Both the position numbers and the translations under genes were made by a program. The notes beneath the pieces were generated by a model, which searched no databases, was not told the DNA's origin, and saw only the letters and a program-made list of their open reading frames with translations. Below, piece after piece: positions 1-10,656 of a stretch of 64,000 nt of DNA. The stretch covers positions 43,695,880 to 43,759,879 of the forward strand of contig CM036197.1 of assembly GCA_020631735.1 (NCBI GenBank), written 5' to 3'. This DNA comes from Saccharum officinarum (taxonomy: Eukaryota; Streptophyta; Magnoliopsida; Poales; Poaceae). Positions within the stretch are counted from its first letter, which is position 1. Each line of letters starts with the position of its first letter.

Positions 1-119
1 TAGACTGTTTGACACGGTTCTAGCTCTAAGATAATTAATGTTTTTCTTGTAGTGAGGACACAACTACCAAATCCCTTCTTCATCTAGACTACAGTGAGGA
101 TACTACAGTATTATAAAAA

Positions 120-232
120 CATTAATTATTGCTACCACCTGTATGACTTTTGATTTAGTTTGGTATCGTTCCAAGATTCTTGAACATTAATTATCGCTAC
201 CACCTATATGACTTTTGATTTAGTTTGGTATG
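120..232. repeat. Two direct copies of a ~47-bp sequence
   Basis: Positions 120-166 and 186-232 are nearly the same sequence (ATTAATTAT, then GCTACCACCT, then ATGACTTTTGATTTAG), with two or three substitutions and about 20 unrelated bases between them. This could be a local tandem duplication or part of an old element. An inverted pair, TGGCATAGTTCTAG at about 271-284 and its complement at about 421-434, lies just beyond and hints at a decayed MITE. No gene is visible in 1-797. Confidence 0.6.
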
Positions 233-797
233 CGTGCCCTCTTTTAGATCTCAATCCCTTCTTAGGTCTGTTTGGCATAGTTCTAGCTCGATCTATGCTG
301 GATCTACGGTTTGTAGATTAAATTAAAGTGAGTTAAGATATTTATATTTAATATAAACTATAAACGAAATGAGTCATGTAAATGCGCTTGACGTGCCTGC
401 GGCTCCTAATTTAGGATTTCCTAGAACTATGCCAGCTTAAAAAATCCACGAATTTTTTCAAAGCTGGAGCTATGCAAAACATGACTTTTCTCTCCTCCTG
501 GACTCCCTCGGTCCCTCCTAGATTCGGTGGTAGTAGGGTGAACGGCAAGCATGACAAGAAAGGGCCTCTAGCAGAGAGCCATAAACAAAATCATCACTCA
601 TTTCTTAGAGTTTTAAAGGTATACTTCCTGCATCTTAAAATGGTTGACGTTTTGGATTTAGACATGGGAATTTAGGAGTGAAAATGTGTGGTGCATACAA
701 AACAAGGATGAGAGAGATAGAGATGTAGAGTATTGACGAAAGAAAAAGGTGTACCTATGGAAGAGAAAGGTGTATTGGGAAGTGAGAATGACAACTA

Positions 798-1053
798 CTC
801 CTTTTGTCTCATAAAGAGTATTATTCAAACACTTTTTGAGAAGTAAAATATTTTCAACGTTTACTAAATATATATAAGAAAAATATTAATATTCAAGGTG
901 CATAATAGTTTCGTTAGATAAATTACTGAATATATATATTTTCAAAATATACTTATTTAGAGACACAAATATTGCTAATATTTTTTTACAAATCTTGTCA
1001 TACTTGATCAGCACGGACCCACAGTGCATGGCTTTTTTTTGGGACGAAGAGAG
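798..1053. mobile_element. Stowaway-like MITE (Tc1/Mariner type)
   Basis: The left end reads CTCCTTTTGTCTCATAAA. The right end reads GGGACGAAGAGAG, the complement of the grass Stowaway terminus CTCCCTCCGTCCC in slightly decayed form. The element is flanked by TA on both sides (796-797 and 1054-1055), as expected for Stowaway elements. It is 256 bp, AT-rich and non-coding. Confidence 0.7.
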
Positions 1054-1149
1054 TATTTTAGAGCAAAATTTGAATTTTATATCGCCAACTATTAGGAAGG
1101 ATGGAGTATACAGTGGTCTTGTCGACCAATACATCAGACATTAAAGACT

Positions 1150-1330
1150 ATTAATTTTTTTTTGAGGAATCCGGAGGGGATTGCGCTCCTACAGTTGAAT
1201 TTTATTAAAAATAGAGGCCGGATAGTGTCAAGAAATTACAAGCAAAGTTCAGAAAACAGAGAAGGAAACAAAGAAAATAAAATAAAAAAAAGAGAGCAGC
1301 GACTATGATAGTGAGCGTAGCCATTGATTG
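1150..1330 (-). mobile_element. Possible retroposon 3' tail
   Basis: A T-run followed by GAGGAATCCGGAGG and an A-rich stretch resembles the 3' end of a plant non-LTR retroposon read on the minus strand (poly-A tail as poly-T). No target-site duplication was identified and no coding part is present. Confidence 0.3.
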
Positions 1331-1890
1331 AACGATTGAGTAAATCTTGAGCTGACTCTACCTGTCAGTAACTGCAATTCTCTGAAGAAGGTTGACATGC
1401 TGTTTCCAACTGACAGCTCTAGACCGTTCTCTTGTATGTTTCATGCGTTTGAGATGCACGGTTTTTATGTTTCATCTGAATGTTGTATGTATTTCATCTG
1501 GATATTAGAAATATAGATCTGGTCCCCCGTCCACGTGCGCGCAGCCGCATGCGGGGGCATGGGCGTGAGTGGTTTCCACCTCTATGCACGGGCGTGCATC
1601 ATGGAACAAAGCGAAACGCACATCTGTAGGCATGGGCTTGGTGTGTACGTGCAGCACGCCCTTGCAGGAGGGACCAGCGAGGCGGGGCAGGCACTGGCGT
1701 CGAGACGGGGGGCTACCGTGCGGATGTTCGGGCGTAGCCACGCCGTATCTACATTGAGTTCATCTACTTTTGGACAAAAATCTACACCCTTTGGCGTGGA
1801 TCCGTGGAGGGCCTGGAGCGGCCGCCCCGTTCGCCCTGCCCCAAGGCCGGGCCTGGGAGGAGGTGTCTTGGGGGGCTCGTCACCGGCCAG

Positions 1891-2087
1891 GGCACGCTGG
1901 TGCAGGTTGCTCGTCGTGCGTGGTGCCACGTCGCCCGCCGTGGCACGCTGGTGCAGGTTGCTCGTCGTGCGCGGTGCCACGACGCCCGGCGTGGTAGGCT
2001 GGTGCATGTTGCTCGTTGTGCGTGGTGCCACAACGCTCGCAGTGGCACGCTGGTGCAGAATGTTACTCGTCGTGCGCGGTGCCATTC
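1891..2087. repeat. 51-bp minisatellite, about four units
   Basis: Units begin at 1891, 1942, 1993 and 2044, an exact 51-base period, each starting GGCACGCTGGTGCA or a one- or two-base variant and ending in a GTGGTGCCA-type stretch. The last unit is incomplete and has a 3-base insertion. Because 51 is a multiple of three, several frames on both strands stay open across it. The resulting translations (17-residue repeats such as ARWCRLLVVRGAT) resemble no protein I recognise, so I do not call a gene. Confidence 0.85.
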
Positions 2088-2099
2088 GGAACGGGAATG

Positions 2100-2792
2100 G
2101 CAGTTGGCACTTGGCAGGCGGCGGCGCGGCACGGCAGATTGATCTGAACTCTTAAGTTCTGTTGGTTGAAACTTGATAGGCATGCGCTTGTTGTTGATGG
2201 CCTTGTGGGCAAGCTTCTCATCGCTTGAATGAATATATATACACGCACGGACGCACCTACACAAGTCTGGCAATCCCTATCGGTGTCGTCCTCACGAACA
2301 TGATCATCATCAGGATAGTGGCACGATCGGACTTGGCTCTGGCTAGTGTTTTGGTACTGGCCTACTGGGCCTAGATTGACTGACCTGAAGTCGGGCCAGG
2401 TATGGGCCTTTGTTACTGTTGACATGCATAACGGCGTAAAGCAATCACCAACACAGGTTTAAGGGTTAAACTAACAGAACTCCACAAGTTTTGTGAATAT
2501 GTGTTTCTGCAGAGTTTATCTAGAAAACCGTCAAGAGAGGACCCACTCGTCAGGATTAATTGCATATTTCGCACGAGCACCGACGTAGGATCTAGAAGAT
2601 ACCAGAGGGCACCACGCCAAAGCAGAGATAAAAAGGGTGACAAGTGGGGCCGACCGGCCTGTGTCCCCACCCGTCGGTCTGTGGGCTGGCCTGGATGCTG
2701 TGCCTCGGGCGCTGGGCCGCCTTGGAGTTACCGCCACCTGCTTGTGCATTTTGTGCCGAGGAGCTGGGGCCCACCTGTCTCCTCCTTGTACA
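2100..2792. other. Intergenic, nothing recognised
   Basis: This stretch is mixed unique-looking DNA. It has short open frames on both strands, but no recognisable domain, terminal repeat or RNA gene. Confidence 0.4.
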
Positions 2793-3237
2793 TTAGACTA
2801 CCCGCAGTGAGTACTCTAAAACGATACTCTAAAACTTTAGAGTATGAATATAGAGTAAAAACTGCTGCACTGGGTGCTCTAAAACGATACTCTATCCTTT
2901 CTCTCACTCTATATTTAGAGTGGTATTGTGCTTACTCTATACTCTATAGTGGCGGGCCCACTAGCTAAACAAAGGAAAAAATGTTATAACTCACAAACCA
3001 AAAATCCAAATTAAATTTCGATTTCACCATTAAATTCGTCTCAATAAATCCTTCAAAACTAGATCACACATGGATATATTTAGATAAAGTGACAAGTAGG
3101 TCTCACAGTGGATAGAGTAGATATAGGATGATATAGAGGATGGATGAGTGCGGGAGAATTAAGTATAGAAGAGAGAATCTTGCTAACTAGGACGTATAGA
3201 GGATGAATATAGAGGTCCATGAGTGCGGGTAGTCTTA
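2793..3237. mobile_element. MITE with ACTACCCGCA termini
   Basis: The left end (TTAGACTACCCGCAGT) and the right end (TGCGGGTAGTCTTA) are inverted repeats of about 14 bases. The interior is rich in ACTCTA/TATAGAG motifs that also pair between halves. The superfamily is uncertain. The Tourist element at 3238 abuts it, using the TTA at its right edge as one target-site copy. Confidence 0.55.
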
Positions 3238-3506
3238 GGCCTTGTTTAGATGCCAAATTTTCTCTCAAATTCCACTGTGCAAAAAGAAGATTCTCCATCA
3301 CATCAAAATACCGGCACATGCATGGAGTACTAAATGTAGATGAAATCAAAAACTAATTGCACAGTTTAGTTGTACTTTGCGAGACAAATCTTTTGAATCT
3401 AATTAGTCAATGTTTGGACAATTATTACCAAATACAAACGAAATGCTAAAGTTTGCTACCGTAATTCGGCCGCCACCAAATCGGCCGAACTAAACTAAAC
3501 ACGGCC
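3238..3506. mobile_element. Tourist-like MITE (PIF/Harbinger)
   Basis: The terminal inverted repeats are GGCCTTGTTTAG (left) and CTAAACACGGCC (right). A perfect 3-base TTA target-site duplication lies at 3235-3237 and 3507-3509. Both are hallmarks of PIF/Harbinger non-autonomous elements in grasses. Length is 269 bp. Confidence 0.85.
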
Positions 3507-3917
3507 TTACTCCTTTGCGTGGAATGCTGGCCGGCAAAGGTCTGCAGGGCATTGTCCTGCTGCGGGCTGCATGGGCAGCAGTGGGGCCCAGTTGCCCCTG
3601 TAGCAATGTCGACTTTGGGCTGCTGCACTCACGTTGACTTTAGGGATGCTGATCTCCGTACACATTTATGCCCCTTAATTTGCTAAATTTGGTATCTTTC
3701 TCATCCGATCTCTAAAATATATAAGTAATATGTCGGTTTCGATCAGCTCGATGAGCTCTTCGCAATAGTGTACTCTAAATATTTATTTAAGTCTTCCTTG
3801 CAATAGCAAAAAATCGAATTTCTTTTCTTAGCCGATTTTTGCCAAGCTGTATATGCACTATTATTATTATTATCTTTTCACATGCATTTTGATTAATTTC
3901 AGCAAAACAAGCATCAA

Positions 3918-4720
3918 AATGGATACCGGGGGCTCTCGCTGACTGCCCTGCGGCTCGCTTTGTTGCGCGCCGGCCCAATGGGTCGCCCACTTGACTTGTC
4001 GTCTTGTTTATTCGCGGCAGAAACGGGCCTCCGAGTCGAGCGCAGAGACAGCGACGCGTGCCACGCAACCCTAGATATGGGATGCCACGGCACTCTGCCA
4101 CTGCCACGCATCGTTATCATCTTTGCATTGTACCTAGACTGTTTGGGATTAGAGAATAGAGATGGGCACTTCGTAGCGGTGGAAGGTGGTAGTAGTTTTA
4201 TCAGATCTGTGATGGCCGGCTGTGCTTGTCTTGCTTTCAGCAAGCAGGACGAGGGATCCTAGCTTCTAGTGATTTGTAAATAATGAAATCCATCGCGTGG
4301 AATGATGAGCAAGATTCTACGGATCAATCGAGGCAGCCGTCAAGGAATCTTCTCGTGTGCTTCTGTGATCGTCGATGCTTATTAAGATAATCCATCCGTT
4401 TTTTAACACGCTGACGCTGAATCACATGGGTTAATTAATGGGTATAGCTGCAGATTGTTATTGTTACCGCACCACCGCACGGTGTTGGATCGAGCAGGGA
4501 CTGAAGTGTGAGACGGAGAGACTCTGAGAGTGACGTTTTTGGCATAACCAGACGCCACAGCACATGGTTTTCCTGATACCACTGCCTTATCCTTTGGAGC
4601 GTTTGCTAACGCAACTTCTACATGCATGAATGTCACCGTGGTGTGATATGTGTGACACTCTACCGTGATACTGGGCTCATATCGTCTCGTTCTTACGCCA
4701 AAATAAAAATATCATTTCGT
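3918..4720 (-). promoter_or_regulatory. Orphan WIP upstream region without a gene
   Basis: This region is closely similar to the promoter and distal upstream DNA of the gene at 38014 (38460-39230) and of gene 3. It has the block GGATACCGGGGGCTCTCG, the GTTTATTCGCGGCAG segment, and the distal TGGTTTTCCTGATACC block with TGGTTT at 4565-4570. On the gene strand the coding sequence should lie at about 3300-3800. Only a MITE and unrelated AT-rich DNA are there, so the gene and its core promoter have been lost or were never copied. Confidence 0.7.
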
Positions 4721-4728
4721 CCATAAAT

Positions 4729-5340
4729 ATGTTTCAACAATTACCCTTCGATTTCCCAACGAGCGGCGCGAGCCATGGTTTTCCTGCATACCGGCACTGG
4801 GTGCTTTGCTCGGCTGAACTCGTCTCGTCTATTCGCGGCAGAAACGGCTGGCCCGCGTCGCTTGCGATTAGGGATGAAAACGGTACGGATATTTTCCGAT
4901 CGTATTCGAGATCGAATCCGTTTAGAGGGGTTTTAATCCGTCCGTATCTGAGTCCGGATATTTAACATCCGATACCGTATTCGTATTCGAATATTTAAAT
5001 CACATATTTATGATGTCGATATCCAATCATATCATATCCGGTATTTTTTATATTATCCGTATTCGAATCCGAATCCAGACATAAATATGAAAACAAATAC
5101 GATATCAGTGATATCCGTCCGTATCCGATCCGTTTTCATCCCTACTTGCAATTACAGAGAAAGGAACGGACGCCACCGGACCCAGCAACCATCACCGTGC
5201 CACTGGCCAACTGGCCTGCCCACCCTCTGGACTCTGTATCTACACTAGACACTGTTTGCGCGAGAGAATGGGCACGGTCGCGCGGAACAGTGACCACCCG
5301 TCCATTTTCGATTTGGTAGGTACTAGTAGCAGCAATAAGT
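4729..5340 (-). promoter_or_regulatory. Second orphan WIP upstream fragment
   Basis: The segment with GGTTTTCCTGCATACCGG (from about 4778) and CTATTCGCGGCAGAAACGGC matches 27355-27500 and, more loosely, the proximal promoters of the active genes. No DUF3774 coding sequence follows on the minus strand; the sequence runs straight into the preceding orphan region. A hAT MITE (4869-5144) interrupts it. Confidence 0.6.
4869..5144. mobile_element. hAT-type MITE, Ac-like termini
   Basis: The inverted repeats are TAGGGATGAAAACGG (left) and CCGTTTTCATCCCTA (right), the Ac-like TAGGGATGAAA family. An 8-base target-site duplication flanks it: CTTGCGAT at 4861-4868 and CTTGCAAT at 5145-5152, with one mismatch. 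The paralogous sequence near 27450 lacks the insertion. The interior consists of short ATCCGTATTCG-type repeats. Confidence 0.88.
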
Positions 5341-5355
5341 TTAAGTAAACAGGAT

Positions 5356-5690
5356 GGGGTGTTTAGTTGATGGGTGAAAAATTTTAGGGTGTCACATTAG
5401 ATGTTTCATGAGGTGTCGGAAGTGGTGTATACTAATAAAAAAACTAATTACATAACTCGTCTGGAAACCGCGAAACAAATTTATTAAGCCTAATTAATTC
5501 ATCATTAATACATGTTTACTGTAGCACAACATTGTCAAATCATGGATTAATTAGGCTTAAAAAATTCGTCTCGTAAATTTATCGTAATCTATGTAATTAC
5601 TTTTTTTTATCTATATTTAATACTCTATACATATGTTTAAATATCTGATATGACGGGATGAAATTTTTTTGAAGGAACTAAACACCTCTT
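5356..5690. mobile_element. MITE with GGTGTTTAGTT ends
   Basis: The ends are GGGGTGTTTAGTT and AACTAAACACC. The interior (CTAATTACATAACTCGTCT and TTAATTAGGCTTA) is shared with the MITE at 11534-11868. Target-site copies are not clear. It is probably PIF/Harbinger-related, inserted in a duplicated WIP spacer. Confidence 0.6.
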
Positions 5691-5695
5691 GCTCT

Positions 5696-5981
5696 GGCCG
5701 TGTTTAGTTCCCGACTTGGGAACGCCGAATCGGCACTGCGCGCTACAGTGTTCCGGTCGGAACACTGTAGCGTGTTTTTGTTTTTTAGTGCAAAAAATTG
5801 TCTAAAAATTGATTAATTAGACTCAAAATGTTCGTCTCGTAAAGTACAACAAAACTGTGCTATTAGTTTTTGATTCCATCTACATTTTGTACTTCATGCA
5901 TTTGCCGATATTTTGATGTGATGGGGAATCTCTTTTTTGCATAGTAAAATTTAGGGGTGGAATTGAGAACTAAACAAGGGC
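5696..5981. mobile_element. Tourist-like MITE (PIF/Harbinger)
   Basis: The left end GGCCGTGTTTAGTTC and right end CTAAACAAGGGC are inverted. The interior (GTCTCGTAAAGTACAAC, CATCTACATTT, GATGTGATGGGGAATC) matches the element at 6562-6844. The target-site duplication is not clean, probably because another MITE abuts it. Confidence 0.7.
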
Positions 5982-6263
5982 AGAGATTTTTTATTTTACT
6001 TCCAAACTACTAGTACATCTGACTCGAGGTCAGCCTTCCTGCCTTCTGAACTATTCCGTCTTCTCTCACTGAATCGCGTGGTTAGCTGTTCGTAGGAGCA
6101 GAAAGAATAAAATATAGCCAAACTGAAATGGAGCCATGGAGACCCACTTTGCATAAGCACAGTTTGTCCCTGAACCTCGGAGACCATGATTAGTCTGGTG
6201 GTGCTAGTAGCAGCAGCAAGTTACAGTAAACAGGATTAGGTTACCTTTACTGCTTTACGCATA

Positions 6264-6502
6264 CTCCCTTCGTTCCAGAAAAAGTATCGTTTTAGGTTTT
6301 TCAAACATCGTGTTTGACCGTTCGTCTTATTCAAAAATTTTTAATAAATATTATTTATTTTGTTATGACTTATTTTATCATTAGAGATACTTCAATAATG
6401 ATTTATTTATTTTATAATTTGCACAAAATTTTTGAATAAGACGAACGGTCAAACACGATGTCTGAAAAACCTAAAACGATACTTTTTCTGGGACGGAGAG
6501 AG
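6264..6502. mobile_element. Stowaway MITE, near-perfect hairpin
   Basis: TA lies on both sides (6262-6263 and 6503-6504). The inverted halves begin CTCCCTTCGTTCCAGAAAAA and continue inwards through CTAAAACGAT and GACGAACGGTCAAAC. The arms pair over most of the 239-bp length, so a transcript would fold into one long hairpin, a typical source of 24-nt small RNAs in grasses. Confidence 0.88.
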
Positions 6503-6561
6503 TACAACTTTATTACTACTACTTGCATAGTAGAGATTTCAGATTTACTGCTTCCAAACTA

Positions 6562-6844
6562 GGCCGTGTTTAGATCCCCAATTCAGGGGCCGATTCGGAC
6601 ACTGTAGGTACAGTGCCCGTATCGGAACACTGTAGCAACTTTTGTTTTTTAGTGCAAAAAAATGTCCAAAAATTAATTAATTAGACTCAAAATGTTCGTC
6701 TCGTAAAGTACAACAAAACTGTGCAATTAGTTTTTAATTTCATCTACATTTAGTACTCCATGCATTTACCGGCATTTTGATGTGATGGGAAATCTTCTTT
6801 TTGCATAGTAAAATTTAGGGAGAATTTGGGATCTAAACAGGCCC
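6562..6844. mobile_element. Tourist-like MITE (PIF/Harbinger)
   Basis: The ends are GGCCGTGTTTAGATCC and GGATCTAAACAGGCCC. A 3-base CTA target-site duplication lies at 6559-6561 and 6845-6847. It interrupts the sequence CTTCCAAACTACTAGTACAG, which is uninterrupted in the related spacer at about 27720. Confidence 0.85.
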
Positions 6845-7502
6845 CTACTAGTACAGTTTGACTCAAGGTCAGCCTTCGTGCCTTCTCAATGAACTAGTCC
6901 GTCTTTTCACTCACTCAGCTGTTTGTACTTTGTAGGAAGGAGCACAAAGAAGAAAGTATAGCCAAACTGAAACGGAGTCCGACCCAATTTGCATAAGCAC
7001 AGTTTGTCCCTGAACCTCGGAGACCATGATTAGTTTCCTTTCGGACGATGATCACGGACCTGAAATTGCGCTCAGGAGCCTGGTTTATGCCGATGCTAAT
7101 CTGTTGTGATGTGAAGTAAGCGAGCAGGAGCTGAGCTGAAAACAGTCTCGTTGTATCAATTTTGTCGTCTAAGAGGTGCTCCTAAACTGTTGTCATCATG
7201 TCATGGAAGAACAGATCTCAGAACCTGAGATTGCCATTTCACGTTTGCCATTGCCATCACCGATTGTTCTGTTTCAGCACACACCACTGAATTCTTGTTA
7301 AAATTCCCACGCAAGTCTGAACATACAGTAGCAGAACCATTCGCATACTCGTGTGAAGTAAAAAGAACTTTTCATCATCATCCTATATTACAATCGCAGG
7401 AGGCGACCAGACAGGTCTCAACCCAAGCCCAGTTCCCGGTTGCTGACTTGCTGCACTGCAAGCCGAGACAGAGATGGCTGAACTGAAAACTGAAGCCTAG
7501 TT

Positions 7503-7748
7503 CTAGTTGGGGCCCCAGCAGCTGAGGTACATGACGGTCCTCATCCCCTCCTCGGCCTTGTCCGCCCGCCTCTTCTCCGCCGGCGCCAGCTTCTTGGCCT
7601 GCGCGAAGCTGGGGGCGTTGGCCTTGACGGTCCGGTGGATGGACCGCAGCGCGTAGTTCCAGCGGCAGAGCCCCGCCTGGTCCTTGAGCGCCTCCACGGC
7701 GCCCACGCTCATCGCCACCATCCATGACGCCTTCGCTGCAGCGGCCAT
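7503..7748 (-). CDS. WIP gene 1: DUF3774 wound-responsive family protein, 81 aa
   Basis: Small intronless gene of the plant DUF3774 'wound-responsive family'. In Arabidopsis the homologues (the At4g10265/At4g10270 type) are strongly induced by wounding and low oxygen; the biochemical role is not established. Visible features: an N-terminal segment starting [20 protein letters not shown], the conserved block [16 protein letters not shown] (residues 21-36), a basic middle with [12 protein letters not shown], and the C-terminal signature MYLSCWGPN followed by a stop. Length matches the family, and the first ATG is the only sensible start. No signal peptide is evident. A TATA box at 7874-7881 and a TGGTTT block at 7918 lie upstream. 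It pairs head-to-tail with gene 2, 1.5 kb upstream. Confidence 0.93.
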   Translation of the reverse strand: MAAAAKASWMVAMSVGAVEALKDQAGLCRWNYALRSIHRTVKANAPSFAQAKKLAPAEKRRADKAEEGMRTVMYLSCWGPN

Positions 7749-7873
7749 CTATGTATCTGCTTCTTGGGTTGGAGCCTAACGCGCCTTGATTTGCGCTCTG
7801 GTTGGTGATCGGTGTAGTTGCTGTGACGGAGTGAGAAGTGAGATTGTTGTGTGTTGAGGTGGGGCGGGCGGGT

Positions 7874-7945
7874 TATATATACCGGAGGGAGGACTGCAAA
7901 CAAGCGGCCGCAGGCGCTGGTTTTCCTGGATACCGGGGGCTCTCG
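7874..7945 (-). promoter_or_regulatory. Promoter of WIP gene 1: TATA box and anaerobic-type motif
   Basis: TATATATA at 7874-7881 lies about 125 bases upstream of the ATG. TGGTTT at 7918-7923 (AAACCA on the gene strand), within GGTTTTCCTGGATACCGG, lies about 40 bases further upstream. GGTTT and GC-rich motifs together define the maize Adh1 anaerobic response element, and the block is conserved in all WIP promoters here. The regulatory role is inferred, not shown. Confidence 0.6.
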
Positions 7946-8192
7946 GCTCTCCCACTACTGCTTCTTGTTTATGCCACGCACCGGCCCAGGTGCTCAGCTC
8001 ACCTATCTCGTCGTCTTGTTTATTCGCGGCAGAAACGGCCGGTCTTCCGCGTCGCGAGCAGAAACGACGAAGAGCGTGCCGCGCAACCGTTTCTGCCACA
8101 GCATACGAGCACGATGCATCTTCTCTGTATCTAGACTGTTCTGAATAAGTTGAGTACAGTTTGGTCTTGCCAATTAGGAAGGAATCAAGCAA

Positions 8193-9312
8193 AGTAGAGT
8201 TTTGTACTCCTGTTTTATCCTACCAAGTGGTGGGCGCCAGTACGCTGTCAGCGAACATGAGGAGGGAGGGAGCTGCCGTATTCAGGACTCTCACTCGAGG
8301 CGTCCAGCCGTCCAGGAATCTTCTCGCTTTCTAGATGACTTTGAGCGGCATTAAGGTAATCGACTAATCGTCCGTCACTGAGTCACATGGGTTAGCTGCA
8401 GTGGTTGTCGCGTGCATTTGGAGCAGCAGTGAGAAGAGCCCGAGACTGAGAGCGACGTAACCAGACCGCAGACGCTCTAGGACCTGGTTTCCAGGATATC
8501 ATGGGCTGAGCGATTGCTGATGCATGCATTTTATGTGGGGGGGAAATGGTATTTGAACATACGCTGTGCTAAGGTCGTCTGTGAGACTCTGACTCAGCTT
8601 CTCTACAGGTACATCAACCTTTACGTTCAGTATTGGGCTATTGGCTTTTCTTCATCCATCTCATTTGTCTTCCATTAACCCTTTTCGAGAGCCAAATGCT
8701 ATTACAAATGAAAGAACTTGCTTTTGCAGTTGCCCAGCAGGTTGTTTGGGAGTAGAAAGTACTAGAAACTGTCAAACTGAAAGGGAGACCGTGTCGTTAC
8801 TTTGCTTCGTCACAAGATAAAAGCTGTTATTCCCTAAATAAAACGTTGGAGCTCATTGTCTAACTTCATTTATGGGAGATGGGAGATGATGGATAATTCA
8901 TGTGGAAAGCAAGGCTAACACAGGCAGACCTGAAATTATGTTAACCTCTGATCAGCATGAGTTAGGCAGTATAAGATTTGTTGCTATCATTTTGCCTCAA
9001 GGGTCATCAGGGAGCGGTGTTCAGAACCTGAGATTACCACCTCAAATTTGCCTTGATCGATTGTTCTGCCGTAGCACATCGAAGCAACGAACCACACAAA
9101 GCTCTTGTTGAGTTGTTGTGAGCGCAAAAAAAATCGAGGAGAGCACAGTACTCCAATAACAGAAGGCAGAAGCATTCATTCATATACTCGAATGAAGTAA
9201 CAGAACTTTTCATCATCATCGTGGTCATATTTTTACAACCAGAGGACCAATCTCTGTTGCTGAAAGCTAGAACAGAGCTAGAGGACCTATCACCTATGCC
9301 AACTATGCCTAA
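8193..9312. other. Spacer between WIP genes 1 and 2
   Basis: No gene is visible. The spacer is about 90% identical by eye to 31720-33010 (between genes 4 and 5), but lacks the MITE found there at 31851-32093. It contains the distal TGGTTTCCAGGATATCATGG block (TGGTTT at 8485-8490) and, near its right end, the 3' flank of gene 2 (about 9050-9312). Confidence 0.7.
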
Positions 9313-9558
9313 TTAATTAGGGCCCCAGCAGCTAAGGTACATGACGGTCCTCATCCCCTCCTCCGCCTTGTCCGCCTGCCTCTTCTCCGCCGGCGCCAGC
9401 TTCTTGGCCTGCGCGAAGCTGGGAGCGTTGGCCTTGGCGGCCCGGTGGATGGACCGCAGCGCGTAGTTCCAGCGGCAGAGCCCCGCCTGGTCCTTGAGCG
9501 TCTCCACTGCCCCGACGCTCATAGCCACCATCCACGATGCCTTCGCTGCAGCTGCCAT
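9313..9558 (-). CDS. WIP gene 2: DUF3774 wound-responsive family protein, 81 aa
   Basis: Same family and layout as gene 1. It differs at VETLKDQ (T for A), in RAAKANAP and in [10 protein letters not shown]. It keeps the CRWNYALRS core and the YLSCWGPN end. The open frame extends upstream to 9795, but I start at the ATG at 9556-9558. That Met aligns with the MAAAAKASW start of every paralogue, and the extension lies in the 5' UTR and promoter, across the TATA box. The role is inferred from homologues: an early wound and hypoxia response protein of unknown mechanism. Confidence 0.92.
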   Translation of the reverse strand: MAAAAKASWMVAMSVGAVETLKDQAGLCRWNYALRSIHRAAKANAPSFAQAKKLAPAEKRQADKAEEGMRTVMYLSCWGPN

Positions 9559-9685
9559 CTTTCTCCTGGTCTTTCTTCTCGGGCTCTCGGCGCCTGGCTT
9601 CTCGAGCTTGCTTGGTGATTGATTCTCGCTGTGATCAGAGTTGGGAGTGTTGTATTGAGTGCAGAGGAGAGGTGGCGGGTGTGGG

Positions 9686-9770
9686 TTAATATACTCACGG
9701 TGGCCGGGTGGTGCGGCCGAAACAGGTGGCCGCGGACGTTGGTTTTCCAGGATACCGGGGGCTCTCCGCT
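9686..9770 (-). promoter_or_regulatory. Promoter of WIP gene 2
   Basis: TATATTAA on the gene strand (9686-9693) lies about 130 bases upstream of the ATG. TGGTTT at 9740-9745, inside GGTTTTCCAGGATACCGG, lies about 47 bases further upstream, as in the other copies. Confidence 0.55.
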
Positions 9771-10138
9771 CTCCGCTCCGGGTGGTTGGTAGCACAGGTC
9801 GATCTCATCCCAGCCCCAGGCCCAGCCCAGTGGCGCCCATCCCCATCCCCATCCCCTCTTTTGTTTATCACTCGCTGCGAAAGCGGCCTGTCTGCTGTGG
9901 CCAGTGACATTGCTCCCGGACCACGGTGGCGAGGACGCGTGCGGCTGCGACTGCAGATAGGAGTGCCACGAAGCACTGTTGCAGAGCTAATCACCTTGCA
10001 GATCCTGAGGCACGCAGAATATGATGAACGCGTCCAGACCAGTGGACCACCTCAAAGCTAATCACCTTGTGGAACGTTTCCTGCCTTTCCGGTTCTGATT
10101 CACAGCTCACTGCGTAGAGCTAGTAGAGTTAATTTGCC

Positions 10139-10472
10139 CTTAGAGCTAGCCCAATAATAGAGCCAAGTGCTTGGCTATTAGCCAAATTACTAGAGCTAAG
10201 CTATATACTAGTGTCTCTTATTCCTTTCGAAGAAAAATAGTAGTCTCTTATTTGTTTATAAGGAACTTTTTTATTGTTATTTTTATCTATATTCTACATT
10301 CTCTTTCCTAATCCTCCTCACATTCGCTTAGTGTATGGACCCACCATTGTCCATGCATCCGTGTCCAACTTGTTGCTAGCATGACAGTCAAACTCTCTTC
10401 TCTCTCCTCCCTTCTCTCCTCCAAATCAGCATTTGCTGGGCTATAAGCCAATTATTATACTTGCTCTTAGAG
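10139..10472. mobile_element. Probable MITE with TTAGAGC ends
   Basis: The left end TTAGAGCTAGCCCAATAAT and the right end (complement TAAGAGCAAGTATAATAATT) form an imperfect inverted repeat typical of decayed grass MITEs. Next to it, 10472-10656 has a second loose pair (TTAGAGCCGCCGCAATG and ATTGTTGGGGAGATGCTCTA) that may be another. Confidence 0.45.
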
Positions 10473-10656
10473 CCGCCGCAATGTACCTTGCCCAATAGGT
10501 AATAACGCGGGCCCATGCAGTAGGCGGCAACAGCAGCATCTGGTAGGCTCACAATGTTTATGCGTCAGCGCGAAATATGAACATAACTCATTCGCAATAA
10601 GATAATATCGGTAGTCACCAATACTGCCTTTTGGTATTGTTGGGGAGATGCTCTAG

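Noticed and set aside
1891..2087. CRISPR-like array.
   Set aside because: Units are contiguous 51-bp tandem repeats without spacers, in plant DNA; this is a minisatellite.
7378..7725. Minus-strand frames overlapping the WIP genes in another phase (for example starting MDGG).
   Set aside because: They are out-of-frame shadows of DUF3774 coding sequence; the conserved family protein is in the other frame.
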